From assembly GCF_029240215.1 (NCBI RefSeq), contig NZ_JARBTK010000001.1:744001-808000 (forward strand): DNA of 64,000 nucleotides, in the 5' to 3' direction. Source of the stretch: Chryseobacterium sp. GTDB lineage: Bacteria; Bacteroidota; Bacteroidia; Flavobacteriales; Weeksellaceae. Below are positions 7,554-17,200 of this stretch, piece by piece. Numbering within the stretch: position 1 is the first letter of the stretch; every line of letters starts with the position of its first letter. The notes beneath the pieces were generated by a model. The model searched no databases. It was given only the letters and a program-made list of their open reading frames with translations, and was not told the DNA's origin. Both the position numbers and the translations under genes were made by a program.

Positions 7554-9971
7554 ATGAAAAGAGTTCTTATTGTTCTGTTTCTGTGGGCGTTCGTTTTTGG
7601 TTTTTCACAATCAAAGCTTACAGTAATTAATGAAGCTAAAGGAACACCTATTGCGAACGCAGCAATTTCCTGCAACGACAAAATTCTAGGAAAGACAGAT
7701 GAGAACGGATTTTTAGAATTTAAATCCAAATGCAAAAGTATTCAGATTTCTGCTGAAAATTATTTCAAAGAAAGTGCTTTGGTTGAAAATGAAATGACCG
7801 TCACACTTATTAACACTTCATCCAAAACACAGTCCATCGAAACCGTTATTCTTGAAGATAAAAGTGATCCTAAAGCTCTAGAAATATTGAGAAAAGTTGA
7901 TCAGCTTTTTAAAAATAATTCTCCGAAGAGTTTAGATTCCTATACTTATAAATCTTACGAAAAAATATCTTTAGACATTGATCAAGACAGTATTTCTGCT
8001 TTTAATGAAGTTTTTAACAACAATTTTAATCTCTTTAAAAAGCAGAAAACGAAAGATTCAATGAATGATGTTTCGGCAAGAAGAATTTTTTCTAAAAGCA
8101 AATTATTTCTTTGGGAAAGAGCTCAGGAATTTCTGTATTCTAAAAAACTCGGCGAAAAAGTCAATATTCTCGACAACCGTATTTCCGGACTGAAACAACC
8201 AATCTACGAACTGATTGCTTTGCAGGGAAACCGGGATAAAATTCCGAGTCAGATCAAGACCGAAAATCGTGGTTTGTACAGATTTTACCTCACCGACTCA
8301 ATTGAAATTGATGGCAGACAAAATTTTGTGATCCGATTTCGTGAAGCGAGTTACAAAAAATCAGTTAAGAGGAGAAAATTCAGTGGGTATCTTTATATCG
8401 ATACCGAAACATATGGTATTAAAAAAATCGAAAGCATCAGCAAAGATAAAAACGAAGGAAACATTACAAGTACCTGGATTTTATTTAATAACAAATGGTT
8501 TCTGGCTGAAGAAAGCGTAAAATTGAGAATGAGCCGAATGAAAATGAATAATCCCGAAAAATCCGATGAAGACGAAGAAAGCCACTCAAAAAAACACAAA
8601 AAAAGTTTCGGAACTTATGCGTATCTGAGTTCAAAATACTTTGACTACGAATCGCCAACCGAAGAAAATCCTAAAGATTTTAAGGGGTACACTTTCACAG
8701 TAAAAAATGCCGACGGAAAAACTTTACAAAAATACCGGACCGAGCCTTTATCCGAAAGAGAAAAAAACACCTATTTCGTTATTGATAGTTTAGGAAAAAA
8801 ATATAACGTCGACCGTAAAGCGAGAATTTTGACCGGCTTGATCAACGGACAAGTAAGAGTTGGAAGTTTTGATTTCGATATTGGAGAAGTCGTTAATTAC
8901 AACTTATATGAAGGTTTCAGATTCGGTTTGAAAGCAAAACTGAATGAAAATTTTAATCCTTATTTTTCACCGGATTATTATTTTGCATATGGTTTGGCTG
9001 ACGAAAAATTTAAATATGGAATCGGTCTTGACATCAAAACCACACTTGATAAAAACTCTTTTTTCAGGATTGAATATTACGATGATGTCAATTCTTCCGG
9101 CGAGTTTTACCGCAGACTCTGGACTTTCAGAATGCGAATGATGAATTACGGAAACAATATCAACAATGATAAATATTACCGTTATGAAGGTGCTTCTGTA
9201 TCTTATCTAAATGATGTTACCAACGGTTTGACATTGGCTTTTGCCGCACGAAGAAATACGGAAGAGGCAAAATTTGATTATCATTTCAGAAACAGCGGGG
9301 CAACCTTCGAAAATTTCAACACATTGGTAACGCTGAAATATTCTCCGAACTCTACAAACATCATGACTCCACAGGGAAAATCGCTGATCGATCAGAAATA
9401 TCCCGAATTGTATTTTAATTTTGAACAAAGTTTCAAAGCTTTGGGCGGAGATTTTAATTACACCCGTTTTGATGCCTTATATGTACAGAATTTCAAAACA
9501 AGATTAGGAACAACCGGAGTGAGATTATACGGCGGATTGGTTCTCGGTGAAGCACCGATCTGGAAGCATTTTACAATGAACGGTTTAGCATCGCCGAGTC
9601 GGGATATTAATTTTAACTTGACTTCCTATTTAGGATTTGCAACTTTGGAAGGCGGAAAATTTTATAATGATAAATTTGTTGCATATTATTTTACTCACAA
9701 ACTTCCGTGGTATTTTAAAAGTATCGGGCAAAATGTTTCGAGTTTCGATTTTGTTTTAAGAGGAACCATTGGTGATATGAAACATCCGGAATATCATGAT
9801 TTCAGATTCAGAAAATTAAATCATTTGTATCAGGAAGTTGGATTGGAATGGAATAATTTCCTTTCGTCTTATTTCAATTTAGGTATTTTTTACAGAATCG
9901 GATATTATACAACATACAGTTTTAAACAGAATTTTGCCTTTCAGTTTAAACTCAAATTATTAGAGTTCTAA
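7554..9971 (+). CDS. DUF5686 family envelope protein (paralogue 2)
   Basis: The 805-residue product has a signal peptide (MKRVLIVLFLWAFVFGFSQ), a carboxypeptidase-D regulatory-like domain (about 20-90) and a DUF5686 region ending in barrel-like strands. It shares motifs with the genes at 3945 and 10439, including DKSDPKALEIL, LFLWERAQE and NIMTPQGK, and is closer to the one at 10439 (SKLFLWERA, FKSIGQNVSSFDF). A TTG at 7536 would add six residues before the signal peptide; the ATG is chosen because it starts a normal Lys/Arg-rich signal. Function is unknown; an outer-membrane location is inferred from the strands. Confidence 0.88.
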   Translation: MKRVLIVLFLWAFVFGFSQSKLTVINEAKGTPIANAAISCNDKILGKTDENGFLEFKSKCKSIQISAENYFKESALVENEMTVTLINTSSKTQSIETVILEDKSDPKALEILRKVDQLFKNNSPKSLDSYTYKSYEKISLDIDQDSISAFNEVFNNNFNLFKKQKTKDSMNDVSARRIFSKSKLFLWERAQEFLYSKKLGEKVNILDNRISGLKQPIYELIALQGNRDKIPSQIKTENRGLYRFYLTDSIEIDGRQNFVIRFREASYKKSVKRRKFSGYLYIDTETYGIKKIESISKDKNEGNITSTWILFNNKWFLAEESVKLRMSRMKMNNPEKSDEDEESHSKKHKKSFGTYAYLSSKYFDYESPTEENPKDFKGYTFTVKNADGKTLQKYRTEPLSEREKNTYFVIDSLGKKYNVDRKARILTGLINGQVRVGSFDFDIGEVVNYNLYEGFRFGLKAKLNENFNPYFSPDYYFAYGLADEKFKYGIGLDIKTTLDKNSFFRIEYYDDVNSSGEFYRRLWTFRMRMMNYGNNINNDKYYRYEGASVSYLNDVTNGLTLAFAARRNTEEAKFDYHFRNSGATFENFNTLVTLKYSPNSTNIMTPQGKSLIDQKYPELYFNFEQSFKALGGDFNYTRFDALYVQNFKTRLGTTGVRLYGGLVLGEAPIWKHFTMNGLASPSRDINFNLTSYLGFATLEGGKFYNDKFVAYYFTHKLPWYFKSIGQNVSSFDFVLRGTIGDMKHPEYHDFRFRKLNHLYQEVGLEWNNFLSSYFNLGIFYRIGYYTTYSFKQNFAFQFKLKLLEF

Positions 9972-9972
9972 A

Positions 9973-10029
9973 AATTCCCCTCCTTTGGAGGGGTGGCGAA
10001 AATTCGAAAGAATTTTTGACGGGGTGGTT
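9973..10029. repeat. Dispersed repeat, CCCCTCC...GACGGGGTG family, copy 1
   Basis: The element opens with AATTCCCCTCCTTTGGAGGGG and closes with TTTTTGACGGGGTGG. A longer copy with the same ends lies at 40042-40139. It starts one base after the stop of the DUF5686 gene and may act as its transcription end. Confidence 0.65.
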
Positions 10030-10061
10030 AAAGAAGCAGTAATTAATAAAAAATTAAATCA

Positions 10062-10298
10062 ATGAAAAAAATAGAAATACAAGCAGAACAGTTTTTTGAA
10101 TTATTAAGATTAAAAGATACCTCGATGTGGGCAATCTTCTCTCAAATGATTGATGGTGAAGAAAAAGAAATGATTTTTCTGGACAACGAAAACAAAATTC
10201 TCTTTAATTATATTTTACCCGACAGTCAGGAAAAACTGGAAGAAGACAGAATAAAATTCTCTAAAGAATTTGCAGAAAAACAAGCTCATCTTAACTGA
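10062..10298 (+). CDS. Small hypothetical protein, 78 residues
   Basis: The product is acidic, starts MKKIEIQAEQFFELLRLKDT and has no signal peptide or membrane segment. Codon use matches the neighbours, and the start is the only ATG near the 5' end. I do not recognise it. It lies between the second and third DUF5686 genes on the same strand, separated from both by noncoding DNA. Confidence 0.6.
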   Translation: MKKIEIQAEQFFELLRLKDTSMWAIFSQMIDGEEKEMIFLDNENKILFNYILPDSQEKLEEDRIKFSKEFAEKQAHLN

Positions 10299-10438
10299 TA
10301 AATAAATTATATTAAGAATTTTTAACATCTGCGGCACTTTATTTGCCATAGCTGATTTGATTTACATGATTTTTAATTCCTGAAATAGGAAAATGTAAAA
10401 ATCAACAATCGATCAAATTTAATTGTTAGAAATTCTTT

Positions 10439-12892
10439 ATGAATAAAATTTATATCCTGCTGTTGTCTTTCGGGTGCATCAGCATTTTTTCACAGTCGAA
10501 AATTATTGTTAAAAATTCTGCTGATCAGGCTGCAATTCCTAATGCAACCATTTTTTGCAATGATAAAGCCATAGGAAAAACCGATGCTTCAGGGATTCTC
10601 AGCTTCAGAACAAAATGTAAAAAGGTAGAAGTTTCAGCAAAAGGGTTTTATGAAGATGATGTGGTTGTAGACAAGGTGATGGAAGTCTTTTTGAGCAAAG
10701 CCGATCCTAAGACCCAAAATATACAAACCGTAATTCTGGAGGACAAAAGTGATCCGAGAGCTTTAGAAATTCTTAGAAAGATCAATGATAATTACAAACA
10801 GAATTCACCGCTAAGCTTGGATTCCTATTCATTTAAATCTTACGAAAAAATTTCATTGGATTTTGATGAAGATAGCATCAAAGCTTACAATGCCTATATC
10901 GCAAACCGAATAGATTCCCTGAAAAAACTTCCGCAGCAACCGATGAAAGCTCAGGAAAGAAAAGATTCTTTGGAATCTGTCAATCTGATGAAACTGGTCG
11001 GTAAAAGTAAAATGTTTCTGTGGGAACGGGCTTCACAAAGTTTATATTCAAAAAAATACGGTGAGAAAACCAATATCCTTGATAATAAAATTGCAGGTTT
11101 AAAAGAACCTATCTACGAACTGATGGCTTTCCGGTCTAACAGAAATGTGATTCCGAAAGAAATCAAAGAAGAAAACAGAAATCTTTACCGCTTTTTTCTG
11201 ACCGACTCAATAGAAATTGACGGAAGACAAAATTATGTAATACGTTTTCGCCAGGTTGGCTACAAAGAAGCTGAGAACAGCAGAAAATTCAACGGATATA
11301 TTTATGTAGATAAAGAAAGCTATGCTTTGAAAAAAATAGAAAGCAACAGCAAAATCAGAAGTGAAGGCAGTATTACAAGCATCTGGAAGCCCATTGAAAA
11401 CAAATGGTTTCTGGTAAAAGAAAACTACAAACTGAAAATGGGTTCTACCTCTTTCGATAGTGACGATAAATCTGATAAAAACAAAACTAAAGAAGAAAAA
11501 GAAGCAGAAAAAAACACCAGAAAGAAATTTGGAAGCTACGCATTTGCCACCGCTGATTATTTCGATTTTAAAACGCCCATCAAAGAAAAACCACAGTATT
11601 TTAAAGGCTATACGATTGATGTGAAAAATTCTGACGGAAAGCTGATTGATCAATATCGTACAGAAAATCTGACCAACCGTGAAGTAACAACCTACACAAA
11701 AATCGACAGTCTGAGCAGCAAATATAAGCTCGACCAAAAAGCAAAAGCTTTAACCGGTTTACTGAAAGGGAAAATCAGAGTAGGAATCGTAGATTTTGAT
11801 TTGGCGAGATTGATTGGTTATAATAAATACGAGCATTTCCGTTTCGGAGCGGGAGCAAAATTGAACGAAAAATTCAATAAATACATTTCGCCTGATGCTT
11901 ATTTTGCTTACGGAATTTACGATAAAGACTTTAAATACGGAGCAGGAGTTGACATTCGTACTACTTTAAATAAAAATTCGTTTTTCCGTGTTGAATATTT
12001 CAATGACGTGATGGCTGCAGGTCGTTTCTCAGAAAATTTATGGAACTTCAGAATGAAAATCATGAACTCAGGAGTTGCTCTGAATAATGGAGTTTTCTTT
12101 GGTCATGAAGGCTTTAAAGTAAGTTACGAAAATGACATCACGAATGGTTTGACCATCAATGTTGCGGCAAAAAAAACGCAGGAAGAATCTAAATTTGCTT
12201 ACAACTACCGAGGTTTAGGAAATCAATTTGATATAGCATCATCAACAATTACTTTAAAATATTCTCCTAATTCAAAAAACATCATGACGCCAACCGGAAA
12301 ATATACATACGAGCAAAATCTTCCGGAACTATATTTTAATTACGAACAAGGATTTAAAACTTTAGACGGAGATTTTAATTTCAGCAGATTTGATGCACTT
12401 TTCGTTCATAATTTTAAAACAAAATTAGGAGTTACCGGGATCAGAGCTTACGGTGGAATCATCACAGGTGAAGCACCGATCTGGAAAAACTTCACAATGA
12501 ATGGCTTAGGAAACGGACATGGCGGACTCAATTTCAACCTGACTTCCTATTTAGGTTTCGCAACAATGGAAGGCGGAAAATATTACAACGATAAATTTGT
12601 TGGTGCCTATCTGACACACAGACTTCCTTGGTATTTCAAAAGTTTCGGCAAAAACGTTTCAAGTTTTGACTTTATTTACAGAGGAACAATTGGTGATTTA
12701 AAAAACAAGGAATTCCACCAGTTTGAATTTGAAAAATTGGATCATTTGTATAACGAATTAGGTCTGGAATGGAATAATTTCCTTTCGTCACAATTCAATC
12801 TAGGATTCTTTTACAGAGTCGGATATTACAACAGTCCAAAATTCAAAGATAATTTTGCCATTCAGTTTAAACTGAAATTATTAGGATTTTAG
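10439..12892 (+). CDS. DUF5686 family envelope protein (paralogue 3)
   Basis: The 817-residue product shows the same plan as the genes at 3945 and 7554: signal peptide to about residue 18, carboxypeptidase-D regulatory-like domain (about 20-90), DUF5686 region, and aromatic beta-strands at the end. A Lys/Glu/Asp-rich insertion around residues 340-365 (DDKSDKNKTKEEKEAEKN) replaces a similar charged linker in paralogue 2. The function is unknown. Three divergent copies in 9 kb suggest an old tandem duplication; gaps between them argue against one tight operon. Confidence 0.9.
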   Translation: MNKIYILLLSFGCISIFSQSKIIVKNSADQAAIPNATIFCNDKAIGKTDASGILSFRTKCKKVEVSAKGFYEDDVVVDKVMEVFLSKADPKTQNIQTVILEDKSDPRALEILRKINDNYKQNSPLSLDSYSFKSYEKISLDFDEDSIKAYNAYIANRIDSLKKLPQQPMKAQERKDSLESVNLMKLVGKSKMFLWERASQSLYSKKYGEKTNILDNKIAGLKEPIYELMAFRSNRNVIPKEIKEENRNLYRFFLTDSIEIDGRQNYVIRFRQVGYKEAENSRKFNGYIYVDKESYALKKIESNSKIRSEGSITSIWKPIENKWFLVKENYKLKMGSTSFDSDDKSDKNKTKEEKEAEKNTRKKFGSYAFATADYFDFKTPIKEKPQYFKGYTIDVKNSDGKLIDQYRTENLTNREVTTYTKIDSLSSKYKLDQKAKALTGLLKGKIRVGIVDFDLARLIGYNKYEHFRFGAGAKLNEKFNKYISPDAYFAYGIYDKDFKYGAGVDIRTTLNKNSFFRVEYFNDVMAAGRFSENLWNFRMKIMNSGVALNNGVFFGHEGFKVSYENDITNGLTINVAAKKTQEESKFAYNYRGLGNQFDIASSTITLKYSPNSKNIMTPTGKYTYEQNLPELYFNYEQGFKTLDGDFNFSRFDALFVHNFKTKLGVTGIRAYGGIITGEAPIWKNFTMNGLGNGHGGLNFNLTSYLGFATMEGGKYYNDKFVGAYLTHRLPWYFKSFGKNVSSFDFIYRGTIGDLKNKEFHQFEFEKLDHLYNELGLEWNNFLSSQFNLGFFYRVGYYNSPKFKDNFAIQFKLKLLGF

Positions 12893-12956
12893 AATAGACT
12901 TAAATAAAGAGGGAAGTTTAATAAATTTTGTCACTTTATAAGAAATCTACACAGTC

Positions 12957-13023
12957 TTTGTCATTCCGGAGGAATCTCTACTAAGTTTTTTTTAGACAGT
13001 TTAGATTCCTCCGGAATGACAAA
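12957..13023. repeat. Hairpin repeat family (TTTGTCATTCC), copy 1
   Basis: Left arm TTTGTCATTCCGGAGGAATC pairs with right arm GATTCCTCCGGAATGACAAA. Three related copies are at 40156, 42105 and 55436. It lies between convergent genes and may end both transcripts. Confidence 0.85.
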
Positions 13024-13076
13024 CTTAATGTAGGATTGACAGTTAAAATATATCGGCTAAAAACAATTGTCAATAA

Positions 13077-13925
13077 TTATTTTAAAAAATCATCAATCGT
13101 TTTCCTGGCTTCAGCCACATCATGCACACGTAGAATTTTCGCTCCTTGCTTTAAAACTTTCATGTGAAGTTTTTGCGTTTCTTCATTAATTTCTAAAGCA
13201 GATTTCCCCAAAGGTTTATAAATGAAAGATTTCCTCGAAATCCCGATCAGTAAAGGAAAATTTCCAAAATCAAAAAACTCTACCTCATCAATCATTTTCA
13301 TCTGATCTTCCACTGTTTTTCCAAATCCAAAACCCGGATCAAGAATAATATCTTTGATACCTTTTTTTAATAATTCATCTGTTTTTTTAGAAAAGTACTG
13401 ATTGACAGACAAAGTTATATCGGCAAAAGAAGTTTTTTCATGCATTGTTTTGTAAGAAGGATTAATGTGCATCAAAATATAAGGAAGTTTTGTCTCAGCA
13501 ACAGCATCAAACATATCGTCATCAAACTGTCCGCCTGAAATATCATTTACGATGTCAATTCCTTCATTAAAACCAAATTTCACCGTTTCAGCATAAAAAG
13601 TATCTAAAGAAATTAAAGTTTCAGGAAATTCTTTTTTTACTGATGAAATGATGTTTCCAATTCTCCTGATTTCTTCATCACCATCCAAAAATTCCGCATT
13701 CGGTCGTGTAGATTGAGGACCAATATCAATGATCGATGCGCCATCATTGATTAGTTTTTCAGCATGTTCAAGCGCAGATTTTTCATTGTTAAATTTGCCA
13801 CCATCCGAAAAAGAATCCGGTGTCAGATTTAAAATTCCCATAATTTTCGGGACAGATAAATCCACTAATTGACCATTACAATTGATTGAATGAAAAGATT
13901 TCAGCGTTTGAGAATTTGACAGCAT
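13077..13925 (-). CDS. folP: Dihydropteroate synthase
   Basis: The 282-residue enzyme joins p-aminobenzoate to the pterin diphosphate in folate synthesis, in the cytoplasm. Family motifs are all present: GILNLTPDSFSDGG (about 31-44), IDIGPQSTRP, LISLDTF, NDISGG, DPGFGFGKT and ISRKSF near the C-terminus. Length is normal. It is divergent from the DUF1599 / BT_3928 / tpiA genes, an arrangement I associate with flavobacteria. The start is the ATG at 13925; a TATTTTTG promoter box lies 53 bp upstream at 13978-13985. Confidence 0.95.
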   Translation of the reverse strand: MLSNSQTLKSFHSINCNGQLVDLSVPKIMGILNLTPDSFSDGGKFNNEKSALEHAEKLINDGASIIDIGPQSTRPNAEFLDGDEEIRRIGNIISSVKKEFPETLISLDTFYAETVKFGFNEGIDIVNDISGGQFDDDMFDAVAETKLPYILMHINPSYKTMHEKTSFADITLSVNQYFSKKTDELLKKGIKDIILDPGFGFGKTVEDQMKMIDEVEFFDFGNFPLLIGISRKSFIYKPLGKSALEINEETQKLHMKVLKQGAKILRVHDVAEARKTIDDFLK

Positions 13926-13977
13926 GGCTTTTTAAGATCGTGAATTTTTAGTTTTATCTGTTATGATATTCACAATG

Positions 13978-13985
13978 CAAAAATA
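13978..13985 (-). promoter_or_regulatory. Promoter -7 box (TATTTTTG) for folP
   Basis: Exact TAnnTTTG match on the minus strand upstream of folP. Confidence 0.45.
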
Positions 13986-14122
13986 ATCATTAATCAATAT
14001 GCTCTAAAAAAAATAATCAAAATCAAAAAAAACTCAGTACTCCGGTACTTAATCTCAACAACTCTCCCACTTTCAAACTCAAAAACTCTATACCTAATTC
14101 CTGCTACCTAAAACCTAATTCG

Positions 14123-14130
14123 TATATTTG
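14123..14130 (+). promoter_or_regulatory. Promoter -7 box (TATATTTG) for the DUF1599 operon
   Basis: Exact TAnnTTTG match 17 bp before the ATG of the DUF1599 gene, leaving a short leader. Confidence 0.6.
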
Positions 14131-14147
14131 GGCTATTAAGAGAATTT

Positions 14148-14714
14148 ATGCTAAAAACTTCAATACAGTTCGAGAGAGTTATCAATGAGTGCCGTGATCT
14201 TTTCAGTAAAAAATTACAGGATTATGGTGCTGCATGGAGAGTTTTGCGCCCGAGCTCGATCACCGACCAGATTTACATTAAAATCAACAGAATTCGTACA
14301 TTACAGATGACTGATGTAAAAATGATTGATGAAAGTGAGGAAGGAGAATTCATCGCTGTGGTCAATTACTCAATCATAGGATTGATTCAGTTGGAGAAAG
14401 GTTTTTCGAATGATTTTAACGAAAATAAAGAAGAAATTTTAAGCCTTTACGACAAATATGCTCAGGAAGCCAAAGCTTTAATGGAAAGAAAAAACCACGA
14501 TTACGGCGAGGCCTGGAGAGATATGAGAATTTCATCGATTACTGATCTTATTTACCAGAAAGTTTTAAGAACCAAACAAATAGAAGACAATCAAGGCGTT
14601 ACCATCGTATCGGAAGGTCTGGATGCCAATTATTTTGACATGCTGAACTATGCGGTTTTCTGCCTGATCAAGTTCTCTGAAAAAGAAAACAATGTAGAAC
14701 ATCAAATTATTTAA
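14148..14714 (+). CDS. DUF1599 domain-containing protein
   Basis: The 188-residue soluble protein contains two similar halves. Each has the pattern K..DYG.AWR..R.SSITDQIY (about residues 21-50 and 115-145), so it is an internal duplication typical of DUF1599. The biochemical role is not known to me. It is the first gene of a plus-strand unit; its stop is one base from the start of the BT_3928-family gene, which indicates co-transcription and perhaps coupled translation. A TAnnTTTG box lies 17 bp upstream of the ATG. Confidence 0.88.
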   Translation: MLKTSIQFERVINECRDLFSKKLQDYGAAWRVLRPSSITDQIYIKINRIRTLQMTDVKMIDESEEGEFIAVVNYSIIGLIQLEKGFSNDFNENKEEILSLYDKYAQEAKALMERKNHDYGEAWRDMRISSITDLIYQKVLRTKQIEDNQGVTIVSEGLDANYFDMLNYAVFCLIKFSEKENNVEHQII

Positions 14715-14715
14715 T

Positions 14716-15816
14716 ATGATCAAAGGTTTATTACGTTTCATCGTTGCCGTCATTTTCATCCTTTCAGGATTTGTAAAAGCGGTAGATTTAGTAGGATTTT
14801 CATTTAAAATGGAGGAATATTTTGAACCTTCTGTTTTCAATATGCCCTTTTTGGTAAAATTTGCTTTGGTCTTCTCAATCATCGTTGTGGTTTTGGAACT
14901 GTTACTTGGTTTTATGCTTTTGCTTAAATTAAAACTGAAATTCACCCTTTCAGCTTTGATTGCGCTTTGTATTTTCTTTGGATTTCTAACTTTTTACTCA
15001 GCGTATTTCAACGTAGTGACAGATTGCGGATGTTTCGGTGATGCAATTAAATTTACACCATGGGAAAGCTTTGTGAAAGACATTGTTCTTTTGGTTGGGC
15101 TTTTAATCCTCGTTTTATTGTATCGAAAAGAGTTTAAAAAAGATGAATTTGATCAGACAAAATCAAATAATAAATTCAAATCTATCGCTTTAGGACTTTT
15201 CTCCGGAATCATGATTTTCATTATGGCTCAGGGAATTATGAATGAACCAATAATTGATTTCCGTGATTATAAAATAGGAACCGATCTGGTTGCCGAAAAA
15301 GGTAAAATTGCAAAAAACCCTTCTGAGTATAAAACGTATTACTCTCTGAAAAACTCAAAAACAGGAGAAGTTTTAAAAGTCAATCAGGATGATTATATCA
15401 ACCAGACAAAATATTGGGAAGATGGCTCACCGTGGAAGATTGAAGAAGGTAAAAATGAATCGGTTTTAGTAAAACAAGGATACAAATCTGAAATCACCAA
15501 ATTTAAAATTGAAGATCCTACAGGAATTGACCTTACGGATGAAATCATCAACGCACCGAAAGCTGTTCTTGTTTTTTCTTATCATCCGAAAGACGTTTCA
15601 AAAGATCTTCTTCAGAAAGTAGAAGCTAAAGCAAATACTGACAAAACTGCAATTGTTTACGGAATTTCAACAATGCCGGATACTTTTAAAACCATCAAAA
15701 ATGCAATGATGGATGGTACTGCCATCAAAACAATTGCGAGAAGCAATCCTTTTGTTTTAATTTTAGAAAAAGGAAAAATAGTTGACAAACAACCTGCTAA
15801 AAATTATATTGACTAG
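14716..15816 (+). CDS. BT_3928 family membrane protein (MauE/DoxX-like)
   Basis: The 366-residue protein has four N-terminal membrane helices (about 5-22, 46-68, 78-98, 117-137) with the motif DCGCFGD (C104, C106) as in MauE-type proteins, then a fifth helix near 160-175 and a soluble C-terminal domain. MauE-like proteins are linked to disulfide or redox chemistry of envelope proteins; that role here is inference. The soluble part has no CxxC. Proteins of this layout occur next to DUF1599 and tpiA in many Bacteroidota, as here. It starts one base after the DUF1599 stop. Confidence 0.82.
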   Translation: MIKGLLRFIVAVIFILSGFVKAVDLVGFSFKMEEYFEPSVFNMPFLVKFALVFSIIVVVLELLLGFMLLLKLKLKFTLSALIALCIFFGFLTFYSAYFNVVTDCGCFGDAIKFTPWESFVKDIVLLVGLLILVLLYRKEFKKDEFDQTKSNNKFKSIALGLFSGIMIFIMAQGIMNEPIIDFRDYKIGTDLVAEKGKIAKNPSEYKTYYSLKNSKTGEVLKVNQDDYINQTKYWEDGSPWKIEEGKNESVLVKQGYKSEITKFKIEDPTGIDLTDEIINAPKAVLVFSYHPKDVSKDLLQKVEAKANTDKTAIVYGISTMPDTFKTIKNAMMDGTAIKTIARSNPFVLILEKGKIVDKQPAKNYID

Positions 15817-15870
15817 TCAATACTGAATTGTCAATTTCAGAACTTTAAATAAAAATTTTAATATATATCA

Positions 15871-16221
15871 ATGCAAAAATCAAATAAATCAATTGCAGGT
15901 TATCATTTACTAATGATTCTTTCGTCTGTGGACGGTGAATTTGCTCCGGAAGAAGGAATGTTGGTTCAGCAGTATTTGGCTGACGAATTTCCTTTTAAAA
16001 TCAATTTAGATAACGAGTTGGAAACCATCGCATTGCTTCAGCCTGAAGAATGGAAAGATCATTTTGAATTTCACGGACGTTGTTTCTTAGAAGATTCTAC
16101 TGAAGAAGAACGTTTAAACTTTACCCAGTTTGCAAAATCTCTGATCAAAGCTGATGATGTGGTGACTGATGAGGAACATACTTTCTATGTGCTTTTGAAA
16201 AATCTTTGGAATATTAATTAA
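15871..16221 (+). CDS. TerB-like small acidic protein
   Basis: The 116-residue acidic protein begins MQKSNKSIAGYHLLMILSSV and contains DGEFAPEEGMLVQQYL, a pattern that recalls TerB-type helical domains with an acidic site. No signal peptide is present. The family call is tentative. It is 54 bp behind the BT_3928-family gene and about 95 bp ahead of tpiA, all on the same strand, so it may be part of one unit. Confidence 0.65.
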   Translation: MQKSNKSIAGYHLLMILSSVDGEFAPEEGMLVQQYLADEFPFKINLDNELETIALLQPEEWKDHFEFHGRCFLEDSTEEERLNFTQFAKSLIKADDVVTDEEHTFYVLLKNLWNIN

Positions 16222-16230
16222 TTGAGAAAT

Positions 16231-16304
16231 TAGAAACGAGAAGTTAGATGTTAGTTTAAAACTTACTGTGATTCTAACTTCCAGTATCTAATCTCTAACT
16301 TCTA
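16231..16304. repeat. AGAAGTTAGAT hairpin repeat
   Basis: AGAAGTTAGATGTTAG near 16238 can pair imperfectly with TCTAATCTCTAACTTCT near 16288. A related half is at 48401-48440. It fills the gap before tpiA. Confidence 0.5.
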
Positions 16305-16317
16305 AAATAAAAAAACT

Positions 16318-17076
16318 ATGAGAAGAAAAATAGTTGCAGGAAACTGGAAAATGAACAAAAACGTAATTGAAGCACAGCAGTTGATGATTCAATTATTAGG
16401 TTATAAAAATGAAAATAAAACCAACTGTGAAGTATGGATCGCTCCGCCATCTTTGTATTTAATGATGGCAAAAGACATTTTTGAGAAAGACGAAATCGGA
16501 GTTTTCTCACAGGATATGAGTGAATTTGAAAGTGGTGCTTACACAGGAGAACTTTCTGCAGATATGCTGGAATCAATTAATGTAAACGGTTCTTTGATCG
16601 GTCATTCCGAAAGAAGACAATATCACGGTGAGAACGACGAAAGCTGTAACAAGAAAGTAAAACTGGCTTTAGATAAAGGCTTAATTCCTGTATACTGTAA
16701 CGGTGAAACTCTTGAACAAAGAAAAGCAGGTCAACATTTAGACGTTGTGAAAACCCAGACCGAAACTGCGCTTTTCACTCTTTCTGCGGATGAAATCAAG
16801 AGAGTAGTAATTGCTTACGAACCAGTTTGGGCAATCGGGACTGGTGAAACGGCTAGTCCGGAACAGGCACAGCAAATTCATGCTCACATCAGAGGAATTA
16901 TCGCTGAGAAATACGGACAGGAAGTTGCTGACGAAGTGTCTATTCTTTACGGAGGTTCTGTAAAACCTGACAACGCTAAAGAAATTTTCTCTCAACCGGA
17001 TATTGATGGTGGATTAATTGGCGGGGCTGCTTTGAAAGTTGAAGATTTTTCTAAAATTATTGAGGGGTTTAATTAA
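16318..17076 (+). CDS. tpiA: Triosephosphate isomerase
   Basis: The 252-residue TIM-barrel enzyme interconverts dihydroxyacetone phosphate and glyceraldehyde 3-phosphate in glycolysis. Visible catalytic residues are K11 in GNWKMN, H96 in IGHSERR and E168 in AYEPVWAIGTG; the phosphate-binding GGSVKPDN and GGLIGGAAL loops are near the C-terminus. Length is normal. It is the last gene of the unit that starts with DUF1599, followed by a strong terminator at 17155. Confidence 0.97.
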   Translation: MRRKIVAGNWKMNKNVIEAQQLMIQLLGYKNENKTNCEVWIAPPSLYLMMAKDIFEKDEIGVFSQDMSEFESGAYTGELSADMLESINVNGSLIGHSERRQYHGENDESCNKKVKLALDKGLIPVYCNGETLEQRKAGQHLDVVKTQTETALFTLSADEIKRVVIAYEPVWAIGTGETASPEQAQQIHAHIRGIIAEKYGQEVADEVSILYGGSVKPDNAKEIFSQPDIDGGLIGGAALKVEDFSKIIEGFN

Positions 17077-17154
17077 AAGCCATTTTAAATAGGTTGACTT
17101 AACTAAATAAGATTTTTAGTATATAAATCAATTCTATTAAATTTTATAAAAAAC

Positions 17155-17187
17155 AAAAGCGGCGGCATCTAAGATGCCGCCGCTTTT
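17155..17187. terminator. Strong bidirectional terminator between tpiA and phytase-like gene
   Basis: GCGGCGGCATC and GATGCCGCCGC form an 11-bp GC-rich stem with a 3-nt loop, A-run before and T-run after, so it can serve both convergent genes. Confidence 0.9.
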
Positions 17188-17200
17188 TGCAAAAACCTAA

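Noticed and set aside
11207..11737. 176-residue minus-strand frame
   Set aside because: Shadow of the third DUF5686 gene, with Phe- and Val-rich unnatural composition.
3945..12892. Carboxypeptidase function for DUF5686 proteins
   Set aside because: Only the regulatory-like domain is present; no zinc peptidase motif is seen.
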